Source: Oscillospiraceae bacterium
GTDB lineage: Bacteria > Bacillota > Clostridia > Oscillospirales > Oscillospiraceae
Length of the DNA stretch: 24,982 bases
Assembly (NCBI GenBank): GCA_028691385.1
Contig: JAQUZL010000010.1
Span: forward strand, 1-24,982
Direction of reading: 5' to 3'
The notes under the pieces are model-generated. The model worked only from the letters and a program-made list of their open reading frames with translations. It made no database searches and was not told the DNA's origin. Below, piece after piece: positions 16,243-23,217 of the stretch. The position numbers were made by a program, and so were the translations under genes. How positions within the stretch are numbered: the stretch's first letter is position 1; every line of letters starts with the position of its first letter.

Positions 16243-16369
16243 TTTAACCGCCTACCGCAAGGCGGTGCATGACACATCACCCCAAAGCATCCCAAGCGAG
16301 TCATCCAAATTCATCTCCAAATATTGCAGAAAACAGGCCGGAGCCATACCGGCCTGTTTTCCTATTTTT
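16224..16369 (+). ncRNA. Candidate regulatory small RNA of about 145 nt
   Basis: Promoter and terminator define a short transcript with no convincing coding capacity. It contains a 6-bp hairpin (ACCGCC 16247-16252 with GGCGGT 16261-16266), then an apparently unpaired C-rich stretch (16278-16322) with four related modules: CACCCCAAAG, CATCCCAAG, CATCCAAAT and CATCTCCAAAT. Such modules are complementary to ribosome binding sites (for example GGAGAUG), a feature of C-rich Gram-positive small RNAs. A 35-codon frame from ATG 16269 would run past the terminator and is unlikely. It could instead be the leader of a lost gene. It matches no RNA family I know. Confidence 0.45.
16330..16369 (+). terminator. 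Intrinsic terminator of the small transcription unit
   Basis: A perfect 12-bp stem pairs 16330-16341 with 16349-16360 (7-base loop), followed by TTTTCCTATTTTT. It isolates the small unit from the trxA promoter just downstream. Confidence 0.85.
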
Positions 16370-16379
16370 GAAATAGGAA

Positions 16380-16408
16380 TTGATATTGCGCGCAATTTAT
16401 GGTATCCT
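16380..16408 (+). promoter_or_regulatory. Promoter of trxA
   Basis: TTGATA (16380-16385) and TATCCT (16403-16408) are separated by 17 bases. The predicted start is near 16415, about 33 nt before the trxA ATG. Confidence 0.55.
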
Positions 16409-16447
16409 TAATAAAAATGATTCACATTTGTGGGCAGGAGGATTGTT

Positions 16448-16774
16448 ATGATCGAACTTACAAAAGAAAACTTTCAGTCGGAAGCGGTGCAGAGCGAGCA
16501 GGTTGTACTGGTGGATTTTTGGGCGGACTGGTGCGGCCCCTGCCGGATGCTCTCGCCGGTGGTGGAGCAGTACGCGCTTGACACCCCGGCCGTCAAGGTC
16601 GGCAAGGTCAATGTGGATGAACAGATGGACTTGGCCATGCAATTCGGCGTCAGCTCCATCCCGACGCTCATTGTGTTTCGCGACGGCGTGCCGGCGGCAA
16701 AGGCAGTCGGTGTGATCGACATGGAGCAGCTGAAAAAGCTGGTGGAGGGCGCAGATGGCAGTTCGGCTCAATGA
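16448..16774 (+). CDS. trxA: Thioredoxin
   Basis: The 108-residue protein is a standard thioredoxin, a cytosolic disulfide reductant. It has the active site WCGPC (28-32) in the usual context VDFWADWCGPCRML and the cis-proline Pro72 (SSIPTLIVF). Start chosen at ATG 16448 behind GGAGG (16437-16441); a GTG at 16430 would lie upstream of that site. The reading frame overlaps by 20 bases the next gene, which encodes a thioredoxin-reductase-like FeS protein, so the two are probably redox partners. Confidence 0.96.
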   Translation: MIELTKENFQSEAVQSEQVVLVDFWADWCGPCRMLSPVVEQYALDTPAVKVGKVNVDEQMDLAMQFGVSSIPTLIVFRDGVPAAKAVGVIDMEQLKKLVEGADGSSAQ

Positions 16775-16955
16775 GGACAAGCAGGTGGTGGAAATGATTC
16801 GCGAGGGGCTGAAAAAGAAAGACGGCTATTGCCCCTGCCGCATTCCCAAAACGCCGGAAAACAAGTGCATGTGCAAGGAGTTCCGCGACCAAATCGCAGA
16901 CCCTGCGTACGAGGGCTACTGCCACTGCATGCTGTACTATAAATCTTTGAAATAA
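16755..16955 (+). CDS. Small ferredoxin:thioredoxin-reductase catalytic-like FeS protein
   Basis: The 66-residue protein is almost entirely a cysteine core with three Cys-X-Cys pairs: CPC at 26-28, CMC at 38-40 and CHC at 56-58. In the catalytic subunit of ferredoxin:thioredoxin reductase, three such pairs (CPC, CPC, CHC) carry a 4Fe-4S cluster and the adjacent redox disulfide that reduces thioredoxin. Spacing differs here (9 and 15 residues, against about 16 and 8 in the cyanobacterial enzyme), and the protein is about half the usual length. No variable subunit is encoded nearby. The start follows GGTGGAGGG inside trxA. Likely role: ferredoxin-driven reduction of the co-encoded thioredoxin. 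Confidence 0.82.
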   Translation: MAVRLNEDKQVVEMIREGLKKKDGYCPCRIPKTPENKCMCKEFRDQIADPAYEGYCHCMLYYKSLK

Positions 16956-16959
16956 GTAC

Positions 16960-16991
16960 AAAAGCGGCATGCGCAAATCATGCCGCTTTTT
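16960..16991 (+). terminator. Intrinsic terminator after the thioredoxin operon
   Basis: A perfect 12-bp stem pairs 16960-16971 with 16979-16990 around a 7-base loop, ending in five T. Confidence 0.88.
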
Positions 16992-17008
16992 GCTGCCAAA
17001 ACTCGGGC

Positions 17009-17037
17009 TTGTTCTGACCGTCGCATTGCCCTATAAT
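17009..17037 (+). promoter_or_regulatory. Promoter of the GTPase-nuclease operon
   Basis: TTGTTC (17009-17014) and a perfect TATAAT (17032-17037) are 17 bases apart. The predicted start near 17044 leaves a leader of about 24 nt. Confidence 0.75.
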
Positions 17038-17067
17038 ACGAACAGTACCGGAAAGGAGATGCGCGCC

Positions 17068-19662
17068 ATGAAAAAATTGGTCATCGGGATTCTGGCGCAC
17101 GTGGACGCCGGAAAAACGACCCTCTCGGAGGGCTTGCTCTATTTGTGCGGCGGCATTCGCCGCCTTGGGCGCGTGGATCACGGCGACGCGTTTTTGGACA
17201 GCAGCGCCATCGAGCGGCAGCGGGGTATCACCATCTTTTCCCGTCAAGCGCGCCTGCAACTGAAAAACGTGGAGGTGCAGCTGCTGGATACGCCGGGACA
17301 TGTGGATTTTTCTGCAGAAATGGAGCGGACGCTGCAGGTGCTGGACTATGCCATCTTGGTCATCAGCGGCACAGACGGCGTGCAAAGCCATACCAAGACG
17401 CTGTGGCAGCTGCTGGCGCGGTATGACATTCCAACGTTTTTGCTGATCAATAAAATGGATTTGCCCGGAACGGAGCGCAAGGCGCTGATGCGCGCGCTGC
17501 GCGCGGCGCTGGGCGACGGCTGCGTGGATTTCACGGATGATCCGGACCCGGAGCAGGCGGCCATGTGCGACGAGCGGCTTTTGGAGCGGTATCTGGAAAC
17601 GGACAGCATGGATGCGGCGCTGCTGCGCGAAGCCGTTGCGGCGCGGCGGCTGTTCCCGTGCTGGTTTGGATCTGCGCTGAAGCTGGAAGGGCTGGAGGGG
17701 TTTTTGGATGGCCTGGAGCAGCTGACGCGGCTGCCGGCGTATCCGCCGGAATTTGGCGCGCGGGTCTATAAAATCTCCCGGGATAAAGAGCAGACCCGGC
17801 TCACATGGCTCAAGGTGACCGGCGGCACGCTGCGCGTGAAGCAGCTGCTGCGCGGCAGCGGCTGGGAAGAGAAGGCCGACCAGCTGCGGCTGTATTCCGG
17901 CGATAAATTTGAGCTGACGGACGCAGCGCCTGCCGGTACAGTGGTGGCGGTCACCGGTCTTGGCAGCACGTTGCCGGGTGACGGCCTTGGCGCGGCGCTG
18001 GGCGCATGGCAGCCGGCGCTGCAGCCGGTGCTCACCTATGGCGTGACGCCCTCGTGCGCCGCGCAGCAGGCGCTTGTCAGCCTGCGGCAGCTCGCCGAGG
18101 AGGACCCGATGCTGCACGTGCTGTGGGACGGCAGTCAAATTCAGATGCAGCTCATGGGCGAGGTGCAGCTGGAGGTACTGGAGAAGCTGATCGCCGAGCG
18201 CTTTGGCTTTTCCGTCACCTTTGACGCGGGACAAATCGTCTACCGGGAAACCATTTTGACGGCGGTGGAGGGCGTGGGGCATTTTGAGGCGCTGCGCCAC
18301 TACGCCGAGGTGCATTTGCTCATGGAGCCGGGCGAGCCGGGCAGCGGCGTCACGCTGGACACCGTGTGCAGCGAGGACGTTTTGGATCGAAACTGGCAGC
18401 GGCTCATCTTCACCCATTTGGAGGAAAAAGTGCATCGGGGCGTGCTGATCGGCGCGCCGATCACGGATGTGAAAATTACGCTTTTGACGGGCAGGGCGCA
18501 CCTGAAACACACCGAGGGCGGCGATTTCCGTCAGGCGACCTATCGCGCGGTGCGGCAGGGCCTGATGCAGTCGCAGTCGCAGCTGCTTGAGCCATGGTAC
18601 GCGTTTCAAATGACGCTGCCGCAGGAAAACGTGGGGCGCGCCATGACCGATGTGCAGCAGATGGCAGGTACGTTTGAGCCGCCCCAGACCGAGCGGGGCA
18701 TGACACTGCTGCAAGGCCGTGCGCCGGTTTCGGCCATGCGCGGGTATTCACTGACGCTGACGGCCTATACCCGGGGCAGCGGCCGCCTTTCGTGCACGTT
18801 GGCAGGCTTTGCACCCTGTCACAACGCTGCGGCGGTCATTGCTGCGCGGGATTATCATCCGGCGCACGACTTGGAAAATACGCCGGATTCCGTGTTTTGC
18901 GCCCACGGCAGCGGCGTCATCGTGCCGTGGAACGAGGTGCGCGCGCACATGCATCTGGACAGCGGCCTGCGCCTTGGCATGTCCATGCCCGAACCGGACG
19001 CGCCCGCGCCGCGTAAAATCGCGGCAGCGCCCGGCCCCGCGGAGCAGGACAAGGAGCTGCTGGCAATTTTTGAGCGCACCTATGGAGCAATTTCGCCGCG
19101 CAAGCTGATGCCAACCGGCCCGGCGCTCCCTGCGCCCGTCGCCGGGGAAACGCTGGTGCGGCTGCTGGACGCGGCGGAGGAATATCTTTTGGTGGACGGT
19201 TACAACATCATTTTCGCGTGGGACGACCTCAAGGAGCTTGCCCGGGACAGCCTGGATTTGGCGCGGAGCATTCTCATCAACCGCATGTGCAACTTTCAGG
19301 CCTATCGCAAGTGCGGCCTGATTGTGGTGTTTGACGCCTACAAAGTGCCGGGCGGCACTGGGTCGGTGGAACAGCACAACGGGATTTTTGTGGTCTATAC
19401 CAAGGAAGCAGAGCTGGCCGACACCTATATTGAGCGCACCACCTATGCGCTTGGCAAACGGTATCACATCCGCGTGGCGACCTCGGATGGACTGGAGCAG
19501 TCCATCACGCTGGGTCATGGCGCGCTGCGCGTCCCGGCGAGCGCGTTCAAAACGGAGGTCGATCAGGTTTTGGCGCAGATGAGCCAGACCATCCGGCAGA
19601 ACAACAAGACCGGCGGGCTTAGCACGCCGCGCCGCACGGTGCAAAAAAAGAAAGAGTCGTGA
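17068..19662 (+). CDS. TetM/EF-G-like ribosomal GTPase fused to YacP/Rae1-type NYN ribonuclease
   Basis: The 864-residue protein joins two complete modules. Residues 1 to about 640 are a translational GTPase of the TetM/EF-G type: G1 AHVDAGKT (10-17), G2 RGITI (52-56), G3 DTPGH (74-78), G4 NKMD (128-131), then the domain IV-V region (HTEGGDFRQATYRAVRQGLM near 481-500). Residues about 705-835 are a YacP/Rae1-like NYN domain: LLVDGYNIIFAW, VVFDAY, YTKEAELADTYIE and ATSDGLEQ, with acidic residues Asp710, Asp756, Asp785 and Asp807 retained. Bacillus Rae1 is a ribosome-dependent mRNA endonuclease acting at the A site. The linker (about 640-705) is Ala/Pro-rich. The Tet(M) loop YSPVSTPADF is absent, so tetracycline resistance is doubtful. 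Start at 17068 behind AAAGGAG. The cellular function of the fusion is not known to me. Confidence 0.9.
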   Translation: MKKLVIGILAHVDAGKTTLSEGLLYLCGGIRRLGRVDHGDAFLDSSAIERQRGITIFSRQARLQLKNVEVQLLDTPGHVDFSAEMERTLQVLDYAILVISGTDGVQSHTKTLWQLLARYDIPTFLLINKMDLPGTERKALMRALRAALGDGCVDFTDDPDPEQAAMCDERLLERYLETDSMDAALLREAVAARRLFPCWFGSALKLEGLEGFLDGLEQLTRLPAYPPEFGARVYKISRDKEQTRLTWLKVTGGTLRVKQLLRGSGWEEKADQLRLYSGDKFELTDAAPAGTVVAVTGLGSTLPGDGLGAALGAWQPALQPVLTYGVTPSCAAQQALVSLRQLAEEDPMLHVLWDGSQIQMQLMGEVQLEVLEKLIAERFGFSVTFDAGQIVYRETILTAVEGVGHFEALRHYAEVHLLMEPGEPGSGVTLDTVCSEDVLDRNWQRLIFTHLEEKVHRGVLIGAPITDVKITLLTGRAHLKHTEGGDFRQATYRAVRQGLMQSQSQLLEPWYAFQMTLPQENVGRAMTDVQQMAGTFEPPQTERGMTLLQGRAPVSAMRGYSLTLTAYTRGSGRLSCTLAGFAPCHNAAAVIAARDYHPAHDLENTPDSVFCAHGSGVIVPWNEVRAHMHLDSGLRLGMSMPEPDAPAPRKIAAAPGPAEQDKELLAIFERTYGAISPRKLMPTGPALPAPVAGETLVRLLDAAEEYLLVDGYNIIFAWDDLKELARDSLDLARSILINRMCNFQAYRKCGLIVVFDAYKVPGGTGSVEQHNGIFVVYTKEAELADTYIERTTYALGKRYHIRVATSDGLEQSITLGHGALRVPASAFKTEVDQVLAQMSQTIRQNNKTGGLSTPRRTVQKKKES

Positions 19663-19672
19663 GGAAACTTTT

Positions 19673-20434
19673 ATGACAAATTTAAGGCTGACCGGCGCGC
19701 CCAACGCGCGCGATCTTGGCGGCTTGACCATGACGGACGGACGAACCATCGCGCATGGGCGTCTGCTGCGCAGTGGACATTTGGCCAATTTGACGGCGCA
19801 GGACGTTCGGGTGCTGCAAGAGCAGTACCGGCTGCAATGCGTCATTGACCTGCGCACGCCGGAAGAGCGGCAGCAGCTGCCGGATGCGGCGCTGCCGGGC
19901 GCGGCGGTTGCGAAGCTTCCGGTGTTTGCCGCCAGCGTGCTGGGCATCACCCACGAGCGCGGAACAGCCGCCTTGGAGCGGCTGCCATCCATGACGGATT
20001 TATACCGGCTGATGCTGCGGCGGAGCGACTGCCTTGCGCAGTTCCGGCTGATTCTGGAAACCATTGCGGCGGTGGAGCCCGGCGCGGCGCTGTGGCACTG
20101 CACGGAGGGAAAAGACCGCTGCGGCATGGTGACGGCGCTGCTGCTCATGGCACTGGGCGCGCCGCTGACAGTGATCACGCGTGATTATCTGGAAACCAAT
20201 CGGGCGGCAAGGCCGCGCGCGGAGTGCATTCGGCAAAAAATTCTGGCGGAAACCGGAAATGCGGAGAAGGCGGAAACCACGGCGCGGGCGTTTTTGGCCG
20301 AACCGGAATATTTGCAGGCCGGTCTGGATGAGATTTTTCGAGATGGCCGCACGGCGGACGAATTTTTGCGGGACAATGTCGGCTTGACCGACGAAACGAA
20401 GAAGGAACTGCAGAGAAAATTTTTGACCGCGTAA
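19673..20434 (+). CDS. Tyrosine/serine-type protein phosphatase (CX5R family)
   Basis: The 253-residue protein has the bacterial tyrosine-phosphatase layout: NARDLGG at 11-17, the loop RSGHLANLTAQD, VIDLRTPEER at 57-66 and the catalytic P-loop HCTEGKDRCG at 142-151 with Cys143 and Arg149. The GKDR form of the loop is typical of the Y_phosphatase3 group, whose members act on phosphotyrosine, phosphoserine or phosphoinositides. It begins 10 bases after the GTPase-nuclease stop behind GAGGA and shares its promoter. Whether it dephosphorylates that partner or another protein is unknown. No signal peptide or membrane helix. Confidence 0.9.
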   Translation: MTNLRLTGAPNARDLGGLTMTDGRTIAHGRLLRSGHLANLTAQDVRVLQEQYRLQCVIDLRTPEERQQLPDAALPGAAVAKLPVFAASVLGITHERGTAALERLPSMTDLYRLMLRRSDCLAQFRLILETIAAVEPGAALWHCTEGKDRCGMVTALLLMALGAPLTVITRDYLETNRAARPRAECIRQKILAETGNAEKAETTARAFLAEPEYLQAGLDEIFRDGRTADEFLRDNVGLTDETKKELQRKFLTA

Positions 20435-20552
20435 TTGCAAACACGATGGAAATGATCCAGATTTTGAATGGTGTCGTGCAAAATGTACAGATTTTAGAAT
20501 GAATTTCCATAGATTTATCCTAAAATCGTGCAATTTGCCGATGCCTTTTCCA
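20435..20552. other. Spacer with AT-rich repeats and no clear terminator
   Basis: Two near-identical segments, CAGATTTTGAATG (20458-20470) and CAGATTTTAGAATG (20488-20501), lie 30 bases apart. GATTTTAG (20490-20497) is inverted as CTAAAATC (20520-20527), and ATGGAAAT (20443-20450) as ATTTCCAT. None forms a GC-rich stem with a U run, so how the phosphatase transcript ends is not evident. No gene is seen. Confidence 0.4.
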
Positions 20553-20581
20553 TTGACACCGGCCGCGTCCGGTGATAAAAT
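20553..20581 (+). promoter_or_regulatory. Promoter of the asnB T-box leader
   Basis: TTGACA (20553-20558) and TAAAAT (20576-20581) are 17 bases apart, with a start near 20588. The spacer holds the palindrome ACCGG-N6-CCGGT (20558-20573). Confidence 0.82.
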
Positions 20582-20587
20582 TCACCC

Positions 20588-20860
20588 ATAAAGCGAAGAA
20601 CGAGAAAAGTAGCGCAGAAGATCAGCTCCAGCGAGTGGACGGTAGTGAGAAGTCCGCACCAGAGTCTGCGTGAAGAACACTCGCGAGCTGCAAGTTGAAA
20701 TCCGCAAGGAGAGTAGGTGCGCCGCAGGTCCAGCGTTATTGGGGCAGTGCTTAGTGGAGCACGGAAAAGTGACCGGCATCCTTGTCGGTAAATTAGGTGG
20801 CACCGCGGATCGGACAGCGATTCGTCCTAATCAAAGGGACGAGTGGGCTGTCTTTTTTTG
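20588..20860 (+). promoter_or_regulatory. T-box riboswitch, asparagine specifier
   Basis: The leader carries the diagnostic T-box sequence AGGTGGCACCGCG (20795-20807), which binds the acceptor end of uncharged tRNA. Stem I includes the AGTA motif (20610-20613) facing the specifier loop, and CGCAGA pairs with TCTGCG below the distal arm. The specifier loop reads GAAG-AAC-A with AAC at 20676-20678, an asparagine codon, in agreement with the asparagine synthetase downstream. The terminator follows at 20813-20859: GACAGC with GCTGTC and ATTCGTCC with GGACGAGT, then seven T. Low Asn-tRNA charging should favour the antiterminator and switch asnB on. Confidence 0.9.
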
Positions 20861-20900
20861 ATCCCTTTTTTCCACCAATTTACCAAAAAGGAGAAAAATT

Positions 20901-22481
20901 ATGTGCTGTGTCATGGGTTATGCAGGGAAGGACCTGCGGAAAGAAAAATTTGAGGAACTGCTGCTGCGCGCGTCCAGCCGCGGCCCGGATGATCACCGGG
21001 TGATGGAAACAAAGTCCGGCTATCTGGGATTCGGACGGCTTGCCATCATGGGTCTGACGCCGGAGGGCATGCAGCCGTTTGCGCGCGGCGAGAACCGTGT
21101 GGTTTGCAACGGGGAGCTGTACGGCTTTCGCGCGCAGAAAAAGGCGCTGGAAGAAAAGGGCTATGTGTTCCAAAGCGATTCCGACTGCGAAATATTGCTG
21201 CCGCTGTACGAGGAATATGGGCTGGAGATGTTCTCTCATTTGGATGCGGAGTTCGCCATGGTGCTCTATGACGGCGCGCGCGACCGACTGATTGCGGCGC
21301 GCGATCCCATTGGCATCCGTCCGCTGTACTATGGCTATTCCGAAAGCGGCGCAATCGCCTTTGCCAGCGAGCCGAAAAACCTGATGGATCTGTGCGCCGA
21401 GATTCGTCCGTTTCCCATCGGCAGCTTCTATTGCGACGGCAACTTTGTGCAGTATGAGGACATTGCGGCGGTCAAGACGGTCTGCACGGACGACCTTGAC
21501 ACAATTACGACGAAAATCCGGGAAAAGCTGGTCGCCGGTGTGGAAAAGCGACTGGATTCCGACACGCCGGTGGGATTTTTGCTCTCCGGCGGTCTGGACA
21601 GCTCGCTGGTCTGCGCCATCGCGGCAAAAAAACTGGAAAAACCCATTCGCACCTATGCCATCGGCATGAAAACCGACGCGATTGACCTGAAATATGCCAG
21701 GCAGGTGGCGGATTACCTCCATTCTGACCACACCGAGGTCATCATTGACCGGGATATGGTGCGCGCCAGTCTGGAATCGGTCATTGCGCTGCTGGGCACG
21801 TTTGACATCACCACCATCCGCGCGTCCATGGGCATGTATTTGATCTGCAAGGCCATCCATGAAACCAGCGATCTGCGGGTGCTGCTGACCGGCGAGATCA
21901 GCGACGAGCTGTTCGGCTATAAATACACCGACTTTGCACCCGATGCGCAGGCGTTCCAGTGGGAAGCGCAGCGCCGCATCCGCGAGCTGCATATGTATGA
22001 CGTGCTGCGCGCCGACCGCTGCATCAGTGTGAACTCGCTGGAGGCGCGCGTGCCGTTCGGCGATCTGGATTTTGTGCGCTACGTCATGTCCATCGACCCG
22101 GAGAAGAAAATGAACACCTATGGCAAGGGCAAGTACCTGCTGCGCAAGGCCTTCGAGGGCGATTACCTGCCGGAGGAAATTCTGTGGCGGGAAAAGGCGG
22201 CCTTTTCCGACGCGGTGGGTCACTCCATGGTGGATGACCTCAAGGAATATGCGGAAAGCTGCTATTCCGACGCCGAATTCGAGGAAAAACGGATGCGGTA
22301 TTCCCACGCCCGTCCGTTTACCAGGGAGAGCCTGCTCTACCGCGAGATTTTCGAAAAATACTATCCCGGCCAGAGCCAGATGGTGGCGGATTTCTGGATG
22401 CCGAACAAGGCGTGGGACGGCTGCAAGGTCAATGACCCCAGCGCTCGCGTGCTAAAAAACTACGGCGACAGCGGAAAATAA
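20901..22481 (+). CDS. asnB: Asparagine synthase (glutamine-hydrolysing)
   Basis: The 526-residue enzyme makes asparagine from aspartate, ATP and glutamine. After removal of Met1 the chain begins with Cys2, the Ntn-type glutaminase nucleophile (MCCVMGYAGK; the more usual form is MCGI). The glutaminase domain has SSRGPDDH (25-32) and NGELYGFR (70-77). The synthetase domain has the PP-loop SGGLDSS (229-235) and LLTGEISDELFGY. It is somewhat shorter than the E. coli enzyme but complete. AAAAGGAG precedes the ATG. It is the only gene behind the T-box leader, so its expression should follow asparaginyl-tRNA charging. Confidence 0.95.
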   Translation: MCCVMGYAGKDLRKEKFEELLLRASSRGPDDHRVMETKSGYLGFGRLAIMGLTPEGMQPFARGENRVVCNGELYGFRAQKKALEEKGYVFQSDSDCEILLPLYEEYGLEMFSHLDAEFAMVLYDGARDRLIAARDPIGIRPLYYGYSESGAIAFASEPKNLMDLCAEIRPFPIGSFYCDGNFVQYEDIAAVKTVCTDDLDTITTKIREKLVAGVEKRLDSDTPVGFLLSGGLDSSLVCAIAAKKLEKPIRTYAIGMKTDAIDLKYARQVADYLHSDHTEVIIDRDMVRASLESVIALLGTFDITTIRASMGMYLICKAIHETSDLRVLLTGEISDELFGYKYTDFAPDAQAFQWEAQRRIRELHMYDVLRADRCISVNSLEARVPFGDLDFVRYVMSIDPEKKMNTYGKGKYLLRKAFEGDYLPEEILWREKAAFSDAVGHSMVDDLKEYAESCYSDAEFEEKRMRYSHARPFTRESLLYREIFEKYYPGQSQMVADFWMPNKAWDGCKVNDPSARVLKNYGDSGK

Positions 22482-22494
22482 CGAAAAATGATCA

Positions 22495-22540
22495 AGCGCC
22501 CGCAAACAATCCGTTCGAAAACGGCCTGTTTGCGGGCGCT
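22495..22540. terminator. Terminator-like hairpin between asnB and the PadR operon
   Basis: A perfect 14-bp stem pairs 22495-22508 with 22527-22540; inside it CCGT (22511-22514) pairs with ACGG (22521-22524). The T runs on either side are weak (GTCTGTT on the plus strand, TTGATCATTTTT on the minus strand). Its place between convergent genes suggests it serves both. Confidence 0.65.
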
Positions 22541-22545
22541 GTCTG

Positions 22546-23217
22546 TTATGAGAAGGTACTGGTTCCGTATGCAAGCGCGTGCGTCGCGCCGCCTGCGCCA
22601 TCGGGATCCGTCCAGACAATGGCGCTGCCATTTTCGTCATAGGCGGTGAGCAGGACGTTCGCGCGGTACCAATCGGAATGGCCGCTTTGGGGCAGGGGGA
22701 CGGCAAAATAGTCCTCGCCGCCGAACCGCATGCAGTCGTCCGGCGTGACGGTGCGCTCCAAAATTTCCGACCGTCCGGTCTGAAAGTCGGAATAGACGCA
22801 AAGAAGCTGCACGCGCGCCGCGCCGGTCATGCAGCCAAAGCCGTAGGACAGACTGCCGCTGTCATCCGACCAGTCATAGTATCCGGCGGTGACCGGGGCG
22901 TTTGGCTCGCGCGGCGCGACGGCCGCACCAACGCCGTACCAGCCGATCAGTAAATGAAATCTGGTGGCGCCAAACAGCAGCGCATCGTCATTTTCGGACA
23001 GCACCAGCAGCGAAAACCGGCTGGCGGAAATGCCGCCGTCGTGCAGATAGGCAACGCGCGTGGTGCGGTCAAGGGCATAGGTGTTTTCCAAATCGTTCAG
23101 CCCCCAGCGCGGCGTCAGTCCATAAAAGCGGCCGCAAAAAAACAGCGCGGCAACCAGAAGGAAGCAGCAGATGCGGCGGAGGGCGCGCCGCCTGCGGGTG
23201 CAAATTTTTTTCATCAT
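22546..23217 (-). CDS. Unknown membrane-anchored protein of the PadR operon
   Basis: The 223-residue protein starts at 23217, overlapping the stop of the upstream gene (ATGA) and behind GGGAGGG. It has an arginine-rich N-terminus (MMKKICTRRRRALRR), a single hydrophobic helix at about 16-30, and an extracytoplasmic remainder of about 190 residues rich in Gly, Asp and aromatics, with no motif I recognise. The layout resembles the membrane-anchored partner proteins that follow PadR/HAAS genes. The preceding gene has a similar plan (one helix, then an exported domain), so the two may form a complex. Function unknown. Confidence 0.75.
   Translation of the reverse strand: MMKKICTRRRRALRRICCFLLVAALFFCGRFYGLTPRWGLNDLENTYALDRTTRVAYLHDGGISASRFSLLVLSENDDALLFGATRFHLLIGWYGVGAAVAPREPNAPVTAGYYDWSDDSGSLSYGFGCMTGAARVQLLCVYSDFQTGRSEILERTVTPDDCMRFGGEDYFAVPLPQSGHSDWYRANVLLTAYDENGSAIVWTDPDGAGGATHALAYGTSTFS

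Noticed and set aside
16269..16374. A 35-codon frame with a GGCGG-like site upstream
   Set aside because: Its stop lies beyond the terminator, the site is in a hairpin, and the composition (Pro/Ser/His/Asn) is not protein-like. It is kept only as a caveat to the small-RNA call.
16208..16411. A 67-codon frame over the small transcription unit
   Set aside because: It starts inside the -10 region and reads through the terminator, so it cannot be translated from this transcript.
16969..17067. N-terminal extension of the GTPase-nuclease gene
   Set aside because: The extended start is inside the previous terminator and upstream of the TATAAT promoter; ATG 17068 has a good ribosome site.
17068..19662. 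Tetracycline-resistance gene tet(M)/tet(O)
   Set aside because: The diagnostic protection loop is absent and a nuclease domain is attached, so resistance is not supported.
18748..20178. A 476-codon minus-strand frame opposite the GTPase-nuclease and phosphatase genes
   Set aside because: It crosses two real genes antisense and has no family motif.
20880..22307. A 475-codon minus-strand frame opposite asnB
   Set aside because: It is a shadow of asnB's codon usage with no start signals.
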